Assembly (NCBI GenBank): GCA_027003085.1
Contig: JALWYR010000241.1
Location: forward strand, 1-11,164
Source of the DNA: Flavobacteriales bacterium
Lineage (GTDB): Bacteria; Bacteroidota; Bacteroidia; Flavobacteriales; Flavobacteriaceae
Direction of reading: 5' to 3'
Length of the DNA: 11,164 bases
This document shows positions 1-7,600 of this stretch, piece after piece. The stretch's first letter is position 1, and each line of letters opens with the position of its first letter. Under the pieces are notes generated by a model. The model made no database searches and was not told the DNA's origin. It was given only the letters and a program-made list of their open reading frames with translations. Made by a program: the position numbers and the translations under genes.

Positions 1-4
1 GCAC

Positions 5-300
5 CTCCGGCCCGGCGACAAGCAAGGAGACCAAGCACTGAGCTTGCGAAGTGCGAAGGGCTCCGCAGCCTGCGAGGGGAGACCAACGCGAAGCCGTAGG
101 CGGAGCGTGCCGGCTCCCCGAGCTGCGAAGCGAGACCGCCAGGGCTCGTGAAGCCGGCGGGGAGACAAGCCGCGACAGGGAGGGTTTGGCTGTTGGAAGG
201 CGCAGGCTCCCCGCCCTTGCGCAGGCAGACCGCAGGGCTGCCGGAGCTGCGAAGCGAAACGCCGCAAGGCGGTTCGCGGAGCCGCGGAACAAGACAAGGG
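5..300. repeat. Degenerate G+C-rich ~50-base repeat cluster
   Basis: No credible gene lies here. The stretch repeats a loose unit that opens with CTCC and continues to a (G/C)AGACC core. Unit openings are near 5, 61, 114 and 209; GAGACC cores lie at 27-32, 79-84 and 132-137 (52-53 bases apart), with a variant CAGACC at 227-232. GGCTCCCCG occurs at 112-120 and 205-213. GAGCTGCGAAGCGAGAC at 120-136 recurs with one change at 244-260. Each unit contains complementary CTCC and GGAG-like segments, so short hairpins are possible. Unit length varies, there are no conserved spacers, and the left end may continue outside the window. The function is unknown: it could be a repetitive extragenic element family or the decayed remains of one. 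Confidence 0.55.
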
Positions 301-336
301 CCGCCGGCCCCGCGCCTTCGGCGCGGGGCCGGCGGC
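300..336. repeat. 17-bp perfect G+C hairpin
   Basis: Bases 300-316 are exactly complementary to 320-336, leaving a 3-base loop (TTC). Nearly every pair is G-C, so the fold would be very stable in RNA or in extruded DNA. No T-tract follows on either strand, so it does not look like a normal intrinsic terminator. It closes the repeat cluster and may be a palindromic extragenic element. Confidence 0.8.
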
Positions 337-430
337 GCAAAAACCACGGGATTTTCCCGGCCCAAGGCGTTGAATAATCGATTAATTCCGCATCCAAAAC
401 ATTTGGCGCCGATATTTTGCGCCGCCGGTA

Positions 431-508
431 GCGGAATTTCATTCCGCCGCCGGCGCCCCGACGGCTTGTGGAGCCGCGGAGAAGCCCCGAGGGCTTCGGA
501 GCGCCGAA
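431..508. repeat. Group of short hairpins upstream of the TPR gene
   Basis: Several small inverted repeats follow each other: 431-437 with 441-447 (7 bp, loop TTC), 462-466 with 472-476 (5 bp), 481-487 with 491-497 (7 bp, loop CGA), and 495-499 with 504-508 (5 bp). The last two share bases 495-497 and so exclude each other. An A-run follows at 507-514. GGAGCCGCGGA at 470-480 repeats 278-288, which ties this group to the cluster on the left. All lie upstream of the proposed promoter, so they should not be in the leader of the TPR gene. Confidence 0.5.
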
Positions 509-538
509 AAAAAACAATTAAACCGCCGGACGCAAGCT

Positions 539-565
539 TTTGTTTACAAAAAACATATATCTTTG
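539..565 (+). promoter_or_regulatory. Bacteroidota-type promoter for the TPR-ribH operon
   Basis: TATCTTTG at 558-565 matches the Bacteroidota -7 box TAnnTTTG exactly and is followed by C, as is common. A TTTG at 539-542 could be the -33 box, but the 15-base gap is shorter than the usual ~20, so that half is weak. The -7 box ends 27 bases before the ATG at 593, giving a short A+T-rich leader without a Shine-Dalgarno sequence. It is probably the main promoter for 593-3179. Confidence 0.6.
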
Positions 566-592
566 CAAGACCGATGAAAATTTGTTCGTTTT

Positions 593-1375
593 ATGGCAAC
601 GTATAAAAAGAAAGGTTACAAGAAAATCAAGAAAACCGCCGTGTATGACGAAAGTCTGGTGGCCAAAAGTCTGGAAAACGTGGAAGACTTGACCATACGG
701 TCGGAAAAGTTTTTGGAACGTCATCAAAATAAAATTTTTACGGGTATAGTCATTTTGGCCCTGCTGGTGGCGGGCTATTATTTCTATCACCAACGGGTGG
801 TGCTGCCCAAACGCGCCGAAGCGGCCAACGCTCTTTATCCGGCCCAAAAACTCTTTGAACAAGCCGTGGACGAAACCGACCCTGCCAAGCAAAAACAACT
901 GTTCGAAAAAGTGCTGCAAGGCGATGGAGGCAAATACGGCGTGCTGGACGTGATGGATGAATACGGTTCCACGCCTTCGGGCAACCTGGCCCATTACTAC
1001 GCCGGCATTGCCTACTACCATCTGGGTCAGTTCGACAAGGCCGTATCGGAACTGAGCAAATTCAAAAGCAAAGATGCCGTACTGCATCCTTTGGCCTTGG
1101 GCGTAATCGGTGATGCTTTTCTGCAATTGAATCAACCCGAAGACGCACTGGAATACTACAAAAAAGCCGCCCGGGCCGCCGACAATGCCTATACCACACC
1201 TATGTTCCTGACCAAAGCCGGCAAAGTGGCCTTGGATTTGTACAAATCCAAAAAGGACGAGGGCTACCTGAACAAGGCCCGCAAATATTTGAAGGAAGTG
1301 GAAGACAAATACCCTTCGTCGCCGGCCGCAAAAGAGGCCAAAATTTTCCTGGCCCAAGCGGAATACGCCAAATAA
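593..1375 (+). CDS. Membrane-anchored tetratricopeptide repeat protein
   Basis: This 260-residue protein has a Lys-rich N-terminal cytoplasmic segment (residues 1-47), one transmembrane helix at about 48-66, and a helical C-terminal domain with TPR-like pairs. These lie near 131-162 (NLAHYYAGIAYYHLGQFDKA), 164-198 (GDAFLQLNQPEDALEYYKKA) and 203-256. The architecture resembles YfgM-type proteins (one N-terminal helix plus periplasmic TPRs), which in E. coli associate with the SecYEG/PpiD chaperone network. That function is only an analogy here. The ATG at 593 follows a good promoter box; no Shine-Dalgarno is seen, as is normal in Bacteroidota. It lies 7 bases upstream of ribH, and from memory this TPR-ribH pairing recurs in Bacteroidota. 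The family is fairly sure; the partner proteins are not known. Confidence 0.9.
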   Translation: MATYKKKGYKKIKKTAVYDESLVAKSLENVEDLTIRSEKFLERHQNKIFTGIVILALLVAGYYFYHQRVVLPKRAEAANALYPAQKLFEQAVDETDPAKQKQLFEKVLQGDGGKYGVLDVMDEYGSTPSGNLAHYYAGIAYYHLGQFDKAVSELSKFKSKDAVLHPLALGVIGDAFLQLNQPEDALEYYKKAARAADNAYTTPMFLTKAGKVALDLYKSKKDEGYLNKARKYLKEVEDKYPSSPAAKEAKIFLAQAEYAK

Positions 1376-1382
1376 GCGCGCA

Positions 1383-1871
1383 ATGGCCACACGCGAAAAA
1401 AATCTTTCGTACTACGACGAAAGCCAACTGCCCGATGCATCGGATATGCGCATCGGTTTGGTGGTGTCGGAATGGAATCCCGAAATCACCGGAAAACTCC
1501 TGGAAGGCGCCCGGGAAACCCTTTTGCGTGTGGGCGTTAAGGACGAAAATATCATCGTTTGGAAAGTGCCCGGCAGTTTTGAACTGATTTACGGGGCACG
1601 CCGGATGCAAGAAAACCGGTTTATCGATGCCATTGTGGCCATCGGCAGTATTATCCGTGGCGAAACGCCGCATTTCGACTATGTTTGCCAAGCCACATCC
1701 CAGGGCATCAAAGATTTGAATGTCCGCGGCGAAACACCGGTCATTTTTTGTGTACTCACCGATGACAATATACAACAGGCCCGCGACCGTTCGGGCGGCA
1801 AACACGGCAACAAAGGCGTGGATTGTGCCGTGGCGGCGGTTAAAATGGCGTGGCTCAAACAAAATTCGTAA
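1383..1871 (+). CDS. ribH: 6,7-dimethyl-8-ribityllumazine synthase
   Basis: The enzyme condenses 5-amino-6-ribitylaminouracil with 3,4-dihydroxy-2-butanone 4-phosphate to form the lumazine precursor of riboflavin, in the cytoplasm. The protein has 162 residues, normal for the family. Visible family motifs are SEWNPEIT (29-36, substrate aromatic W31), PGSFEL (63-68), GSIIRGETPHFDYV (88-101, with H97 at the catalytic His position), PVIFCVLTDDNIQQARDRSG (119-138, with R136 as the phosphate-binding Arg) and GNKG (142-145). The ATG is 7 bases after the TPR stop, so the two are very probably cotranscribed. No FMN riboswitch is visible in front of this gene or the operon, and no other rib gene is in the window. 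The first ~20 residues precede the conserved core, as in many homologues. Confidence 0.97.
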   Translation: MATREKNLSYYDESQLPDASDMRIGLVVSEWNPEITGKLLEGARETLLRVGVKDENIIVWKVPGSFELIYGARRMQENRFIDAIVAIGSIIRGETPHFDYVCQATSQGIKDLNVRGETPVIFCVLTDDNIQQARDRSGGKHGNKGVDCAVAAVKMAWLKQNS

Positions 1872-1898
1872 ATTGACCGGTGGCCTGCGGGCCCTCAA

Positions 1899-3179
1899 AT
1901 GTTTGTTATGACGCTGCGCCGGCAGTTGGTTTTGCTTTTTATCCGTATGGCCGCATTGGGCTTGCGGTTTGTCTTTTTTGCCTTGTTTTTCCGTTATTCG
2001 GAAGCGCTCTACGGGCAATACGGTTTGGTGGCGGTGAGCATTACCTTGGGCACTTATTTGCTGGGGATGGAATTTTACACCTATGTGCAGCGCGAATGGT
2101 TGCGTCCGGGGCGGGAACTGCATAATCCTTTTTGGCACCAATTGTTGTTCTACGCGATACTATATCCGTTGATATTGCCGCTGTTTTTGCTTTTGTTTTA
2201 TTACGGTTTTTTGGACTGGCAATATGCCGGTTGGTTTTTTGCCGTGTTGGTGGCCGAGCATTTGGCCATGGAGGTTTTCCGGCTATTGTTTTTGGTGGGC
2301 CGGCCGCTGTGGGCCAATGTGAATTTGTTTCTGCGCAACGGCTTATGGGTGCTTCCGGCCCTTTGGCAAATGTATGCCGGCGGCGGCTTGGACATAGGGG
2401 ATTTGTTGCGTTACTGGTTTGCGGGTGATTTGTTGGCATTGACCACGGTGCTGGCTGCCCGGCGGGATGCCTGGCGGGCCTTGTTGCCTGAGCGTAAACT
2501 ACAAATGCAGTGGATATGGCGCGGTTGGCGGATTGCCTTGCCTTTTTTTGTAGCCGCCCTGAGTTTTAAACTCGTGGAATTTGCCGACCGCTACGTGATC
2601 GATGCTTTTATGAACAAGGTGAGTTTGGGAGTTTACACCTTTTTTTCCAATATGGCCATGCTGGTCAATACCGTGGTGTACACGGCCGTGATTTCGGTGT
2701 TGTATCCGCAGGTGGTCAAGACCTTGATGAACAACAATGCGGGCAAGCCGGACAGCGAAGCGGGAATTATTGAAACAGATTCCGATAATGATAACCGGAC
2801 GTCAGCCATATCATTCCTGCACTTCCGGCATGAAATCCGTAAATGGACATGGGGAGCCGCAATTGCGGCCCTGGCAGGCATGCCCTTGTTGCTTTTTTTA
2901 CTGGGCAAACAAAACCGCTTGCAATATTTCGATGTTTTTGCAGTGTTGGTAGCGGCCAATGCGATTTATAATTTTTCAATGGCTTGGCATTTTGTGCTCT
3001 ACGCCCGCCGCCGCGACAGATTAATTGTAAACTCGGCCGTGATGGCGGCGGTGCTGAATTTGGTTTTAAACCTGATGGCCGTTCCGCTATGGGGCCTCCG
3101 GGGTGCCGCCTGGGCCACACTGGCTTCTATGGGCCTGATTTGGTGGCTCAAATGGCGAGGGGGTAGGAGGGTTTATTAG
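1899..3179 (+). CDS. Polysaccharide flippase of the MOP superfamily (Wzx-like)
   Basis: A very hydrophobic 426-residue protein with about 12 membrane helices, the size and layout of Wzx/MurJ-type flippases that move undecaprenyl-linked glycans across the inner membrane. The C-terminal half starts near residue 212 with a helix running into FADRYVIDAFM and then VSLGVYTFFSNM, matching the usual family pattern of DRY followed by GxY. Residues 278-305 form a hydrophilic, acidic insert in a loop after about the eighth helix. The substrate cannot be told: O-antigen, capsule or another glycan are all possible, and no glycosyltransferases are nearby. The ATG at 1899 lies 27 bases after the ribH stop, in the same frame with no other stop between; the ATG at 1908 is an alternative start. 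It probably shares the TPR-ribH transcript. Confidence 0.82.
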   Translation: MFVMTLRRQLVLLFIRMAALGLRFVFFALFFRYSEALYGQYGLVAVSITLGTYLLGMEFYTYVQREWLRPGRELHNPFWHQLLFYAILYPLILPLFLLLFYYGFLDWQYAGWFFAVLVAEHLAMEVFRLLFLVGRPLWANVNLFLRNGLWVLPALWQMYAGGGLDIGDLLRYWFAGDLLALTTVLAARRDAWRALLPERKLQMQWIWRGWRIALPFFVAALSFKLVEFADRYVIDAFMNKVSLGVYTFFSNMAMLVNTVVYTAVISVLYPQVVKTLMNNNAGKPDSEAGIIETDSDNDNRTSAISFLHFRHEIRKWTWGAAIAALAGMPLLLFLLGKQNRLQYFDVFAVLVAANAIYNFSMAWHFVLYARRRDRLIVNSAVMAAVLNLVLNLMAVPLWGLRGAAWATLASMGLIWWLKWRGGRRVY

Positions 3180-3182
3180 TAT

Positions 3183-3214
3183 TTTGATTTTTTGGAATAA
3201 TAATTGTTATTTTG
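3183..3214 (+). promoter_or_regulatory. Possible promoter for the secreted/barrel pair
   Basis: In the A+T-rich gap after the flippase, TTTG at 3183-3186 is followed 21 bases later by TATTTTG at 3208-3214, which is the -7 box TAnnTTTG with one spacer base missing. It would give a leader of roughly 20 bases before the ATG at 3237. The match is imperfect and A+T-rich DNA gives chance matches, so the call is weak. A promoter here is plausible because composition changes sharply and the gap (57 bases) is larger than those inside the upstream operon. Confidence 0.25.
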
Positions 3215-3236
3215 TGTTAGCATAATTTAGTTGATT

Positions 3237-4037
3237 ATGAAAAGAATTTTTGTTTTAGCGATGTTTTTTGTTGGGCTTTCCTTACATGCTCAAAGATATA
3301 GGCCGGCTAAGATTATTTTTAGAGATAGTACAGTCCTTAATGGCCTGGTAGAAAATTCTTTGGAGCCCAGTGATTGGGTTTACAGTATGAATATACATAA
3401 AACCAGGATTACCTTTAAAAAGACAAAAAGTTCACCACGAGAGTTTCTTGATGTAAAAAAAATTGACCGGATCATATTGTTCGATAAAAGTATGAACATT
3501 GACGAGGTCATGGATTTTGTTCCTATAAAGGAATTCAACTTGTTTAATAAAAAAATACCATTAAGCGACAAAACACAAATTAAGCTACTTCCATTATTAT
3601 TTGAAACAGAAAAGTATCGTGTTTATCGTTACGAACTTTGGGTAAACAAGCATTATGACAGGACTTACATATATATCAAACGAAAAGACCAAAAATATGG
3701 CTATCATTTTGAATTGATTGAGCATGGTGTTGTTTTAACGCCGTCCTATATTTCTTTCAGACTTTTATTACAAGTTAGGGCCATGCAAGAGTTCGGCAAG
3801 GATTGTCCGGCTTTTCTCAGTTATTTGAAACCATTATATCAAAAATATACAACCCGTGATCGAGCCATACGGAAACAAACCGCCAAAGAATTTAAAAAAC
3901 TAAAAAAATCATTTAAATCCAGAAAAGAATTTGAACTTTATTTGCTTATGACTTATTTAAAAAAGTATGAAGAACTTTGCGGTCAACAAGAGAAAACTCA
4001 TCAACAACTAGAAAAAGAGAAACAAAACAGACAATGA
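3237..4037 (+). CDS. Secreted protein of unknown function
   Basis: I do not recognise a named family. The 266-residue protein begins with a clear signal peptide (about residues 1-18, ending SLHA before Q19), so it should be exported. The early mature part (KIIFRDSTVLNGLV, 25-38) and the strand-like segments to ~165 suggest a beta-rich domain, followed by a helical, strongly charged C-terminus (about 205-266). The stretch FGKDCPAFLSYL (186-197) resembles a Cys-Pro segment I recall near the ends of other exported Bacteroidota hypothetical proteins; C190 and C248 are the only cysteines. I prefer the ATG at 3237 to an in-frame TTG at 3231 because it starts a standard signal peptide. Its stop overlaps the next start (ATGA, 4034-4037), implying coupled translation. 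The gene is markedly A+T-rich (about 28% G+C in hand-counted 3661-3720), unlike its neighbours, which suggests a separate history. Confidence 0.8.
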   Translation: MKRIFVLAMFFVGLSLHAQRYRPAKIIFRDSTVLNGLVENSLEPSDWVYSMNIHKTRITFKKTKSSPREFLDVKKIDRIILFDKSMNIDEVMDFVPIKEFNLFNKKIPLSDKTQIKLLPLLFETEKYRVYRYELWVNKHYDRTYIYIKRKDQKYGYHFELIEHGVVLTPSYISFRLLLQVRAMQEFGKDCPAFLSYLKPLYQKYTTRDRAIRKQTAKEFKKLKKSFKSRKEFELYLLMTYLKKYEELCGQQEKTHQQLEKEKQNRQ

Positions 4038-4561
4038 GAAAAATATCAATAGCATTTTTTGTGTTTTTTGGTTTTACAATAATGTCTTATGGACAAAGGT
4101 TTAGTTCTTCATTGGAAATGGGGGGAGGATTGGCATTTCCTTTTTCGAAAAATCCTATCGGTTTTCATGCTTTTTTAAATAAATACAATGTATATATTCC
4201 ACTTACCAAGACAGGCGATTTGATATTGGGCACGGGAATCTTGTATTATAAAATTAACACCCCAATCATTAATAATTATCATACTTGGGTCGATGATTAT
4301 TCCTTTTCCTATTCCTATAATTTCGTTGATAGACCTAATTTTGTTGGACGATTTTTTGGCGGATATCATTTGTCGGGGCTAATTTTCCATACAAATGTTA
4401 TCCAGCATGGTGTATTATTGGGATTGGAAGGTGGGATTGATTATATTGTACTACGCTTTTCATTAATGAAAGCAATAAATCCTATTCGGATTTCAACTTC
4501 CGAAGGAATTAATAATATTTTTCCCACTGTACTAACCCTTTCAATATTGTACTTCCCCTAA
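4034..4561 (+). CDS. Small outer-membrane beta-barrel-like protein, unknown function
   Basis: The 175-residue product has a signal peptide (about 1-20, cleavage probably before Q21). The rest alternates hydrophobic and polar/Gly residues as in short transmembrane beta-strands: LEMGGGLAFPF, DLILGTGILYYKI, GRFFGGYHLSGLIFH, GVLLGLEGGIDYIVLRF, and a last strand TVLTLSILYFP near the C-terminus with an aromatic residue at position 174. This fits a small (roughly eight-strand) outer-membrane barrel, but the family is not recognised and no catalytic motif is seen. The start at 4034 was chosen over an upstream ATG at 3977 because it gives the signal peptide at the N-terminus and a 4-base ATGA overlap with the preceding gene. 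Composition is as A+T-rich as its partner (about 30% G+C in 4261-4320). The two probably act together at the envelope; this is inferred from coupling only. Confidence 0.75.
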   Translation: MRKISIAFFVFFGFTIMSYGQRFSSSLEMGGGLAFPFSKNPIGFHAFLNKYNVYIPLTKTGDLILGTGILYYKINTPIINNYHTWVDDYSFSYSYNFVDRPNFVGRFFGGYHLSGLIFHTNVIQHGVLLGLEGGIDYIVLRFSLMKAINPIRISTSEGINNIFPTVLTLSILYFP

Positions 4562-4665
4562 GTATTACTAACTAGAATTTTGTAAAAAAATTTTTATTCA
4601 CCTTATTACAGAATCCAAGTTATCGATATTTTTGGCAGGTTTTACAAGTTATCTTCCGGTTTCAC

Positions 4666-7600
4666 TTACTCCACCGGCACCACTTCCACTTGCCGTGCCG
4701 CCGAAAGCGCCATGATACTATGGTCGTACATGGCTTCGCATTTGACGGCGGGCAAATAGTAGGTTCCCGCATAGGATGCATTGACCGTAAAGCGGAAGGT
4801 TTTGGTCTTGCCTTTGGGCAGGTCGAAAAAGAGCATCACACGGTCGTCGCGGATGTCGGCATAGTCATAATTGCTTTTCTGTTCATCGCCTTGATTGTCC
4901 ATGCGCCAGTTGGAAATTTCCCATCCCGAAGGGAAAATTTGCGTGAGCGCCATGTTTTCGTAGTCCGGTAATACGCCGGGGTGGGTAATACGCACTTCCA
5001 CCGTAAGGTCGGTACCCTGTGGCAGTCGTTTGATGTCCACGGGGTTTCCGCCGGCATCCAAGTAACGTACATCCATTTGCAAATGTTTGCTCACCGGCTC
5101 GTTATTGCCTTGCAATGGAATTCCGCTGTTGGTCAAGGTTACAAACAGGGTATTTTGTCCCAGATTTTGAACTTTCAATTGCGCCTTACCGTCCGAGCCG
5201 TATTGGAGTGCGGTTTGCCAAACGGGCACTTGCGTAGTAACTTTACGCTGCAAACCGGGCGCTGAAAGTTCAAAATTGATATTTTCTCCTTTGTCGTTAC
5301 CCAAAAATGCGCTGATTCCCAACAAACAATAAGCTGCTGTTTGGGTACTAAGCCAATTGTCGGAGTTGAGCGTTTTTACTACGGATTTGAGTACCTTACC
5401 GGCGCGATCGTCGTCCTTCATTAAACTCAACACATAAAGAATAATGGCTTCGTCGCGCTCGTTGGAACCAAAGGTATAACTACTTTCGTTGTATTCGGGA
5501 ACTTGCAAAGGAAGGTCTTGTGCAATTTGCTTGGCCACATTGGCATTGCCGGCCAAGTAATAAGCCGCTGCCAAAAACCACTTGGCCGCCGAATACAAGC
5601 GTCCGCTTTCGCGAAGCCGGTTCATGGCACCGCGTTCGGGTTTTCCGGCAAGGGCCAGCGTAAACAAACGGTAGGCCTGATTCAGTTGCGAAGAACGCAA
5701 GTTCCAATGGTGGTTGTTGTCGTTTTGCGGCCAATTATTCGCACTGCGCCGTTGATAGCGGATCCATTGATTGAGCATGCCGGCAGGAACCTGATAACCT
5801 TTGCGTTTGGCTTCCAAAAGGAAATGTCCGGCATAGTTGGTTCCCCAGGCCGAAACCGAAGAATCGAAATCAGGCCAATAGGTAAATCCCCCATCGGAGG
5901 TTTGGAAATTTTGCAAGCGCAAGATGGCGGCATTGACATTATCCTGAATTTGAGCGCGGCGAACCGCATCGATTTCGGTTAATTTATCCAAATAAAGTTG
6001 GGGAAACACCGATGATACGGTTTGTTCGATACATCCGTAAGGATAATTGATAAGGTAACCGATCCGGTGTTGAAGCCGGATAGACGGAATACGCGATACT
6101 TCCACCGAAGCTTTGTTTGTGCCTGCAATACCGAATGCACTGTAATCCAGTTCCAAACTTTGTCCTGGCCGGAGCGTTCGTTCTTCAATACGATCCACCG
6201 GCGGATTGGCTATGCGGATGGGTATTTCCACGCTGTAATGCGCCTTCACGCCACCACCCGTAGCCATTATTTCCACATGTCCGGTGCCGGTACGCGGGGC
6301 CACTTTCAGTTCAAAAAAGGCCATTTTTTCGCCCGGATTATCGAAACTTAAACTTTGTTCGAACTTGTCAACCGGTTGCAATAATTTTCCCGTTTTGATT
6401 TTTATCCTGACATTGGAAAATTTTTTGCCGGCAAAAATGCTAACGGGGACACGGATTTTTTCGTCGGGGCCCACCACGCGCGGCAACGTCGGCAGCACCA
6501 TCAACGGGCTTTTTACCTTAACCGTGGTCTCGGCATTGCCGTAATTTCCTTTCCCGTCGGCAGCCACCAGCATCACACGCACCGAACCGATATATTCGGG
6601 CATATGGAAACGGTGAACCCGGCTTTGACCTTTGTCCAAGTAAAAGTCGCCCAGGAATTTTACCACGGGTTTAAACCGGTTGGCTTTGTGCTTACCCGGT
6701 TTGATGAGTTCACGGTCGCCGCCCAAGGCCAACAATCCGGCGATTTTACCCGCAAAAGCACCCAATACGTATCGATACATATCGTAGGTTTTGATTCCCA
6801 ACGCCTCGGTTCCGTAGAAATAATTCCAGGGGTCGGGAGTGCGAAAACGGGTCAAATCCGTAAGCCCTTCGTCCACCACAAAAAGGGCATAGTGCATGGG
6901 ACGCCCATCCTGTTCGCGCACTTTAATTTCAGCCATAGTTTCCGGGCGCCATTGGGTAGGAACTTCCACCAACGGATGCAAATGCGTAGAAGGATTGACC
7001 ACATGAACCGGGGCCACGCCATACAAACGTAGGGGCCGGTCGTTGCCCGAATTGGCATAAGGTTGAATGTAGGAGATATGCACAAAAACGTTGGGTGCCA
7101 TGTCCGCGGTGGTTTGGAATTGTATCTCATGCCGGCCGGGGCTAATGTCGGCGGTAAACCATTCCAGCACATCCGAACCGTTTTCGATGCTCACCAAAGC
7201 CTTTCCGCCGTTTCCGGCCGGAAGTTTGATACGGACGGTCTCGCCTATCTTGTAATTGTCTTTATCCGTGGAAAAGGTGAGCATTTCCACCCCACCCGGA
7301 AACTCATGGCCTGGTGTTTCCCACCATCCGCGATAATCGGTATAAAAAATCTGTCCTGTACTATGACCCGATTCGGGATCGGTGATACGAATGTATTTGC
7401 GTCCCCAGGTTTCTTGCGGGAAAACCAAGCGGTAAAGGGTTTTTCCATTATGGGTATCCACATAATCATCAATGATTTTTTTGCTTGACGACGAACGTAA
7501 GTAATAACCCAAATCGTCATCGCCGGTACGTTGCCACCACCATCGCCATCCGATTTCATATACTTCCAAATGCAAACGCTTGCGGTCAACGTGTCTTCCT

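Noticed and set aside
1..300. CRISPR array in the 5' repeats
   Set aside because: The units are imperfect, vary in length and lack unique uniform spacers; no cas gene is present.
300..336. Intrinsic terminator
   Set aside because: The stem is strong, but no T-tract follows on either strand.
51..606. Two overlapping plus-strand open frames (51-377 and 148-606)
   Set aside because: Their products are Arg/Ala/Gly-rich without domain character, follow the G+C-rich repeats and hairpins, and the second runs into the TPR gene start. Stop codons are simply rare in such DNA.
1376..1382. FMN riboswitch controlling ribH
   Set aside because: Only 7 bases separate ribH from the TPR gene, and I saw no FMN-aptamer pattern upstream of the operon.
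518..2141. Long minus-strand open frames opposite the TPR gene and ribH (518-1390, 1200-2141)
   Set aside because: They lie antisense to confidently identified genes, overlap each other and show no family motifs.
3231..3236. TTG start for the secreted protein
   Set aside because: The ATG at 3237, two codons later, starts a standard Lys/Arg-first signal peptide and is the simpler choice.
3977..4033. Upstream ATG for the barrel-like protein
   Set aside because: It would add 19 polar residues before a clear signal peptide and overlap the previous gene by 61 bases; the ATGA overlap at 4034 is more natural.
4584..4595. A/T palindrome in the convergent gap as a bidirectional terminator
   Set aside because: It is a plain A-run followed by a T-run without a G+C stem. 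A direct repeat CAAGTTATC (4616-4624, 4645-4653) nearby is too short to interpret.
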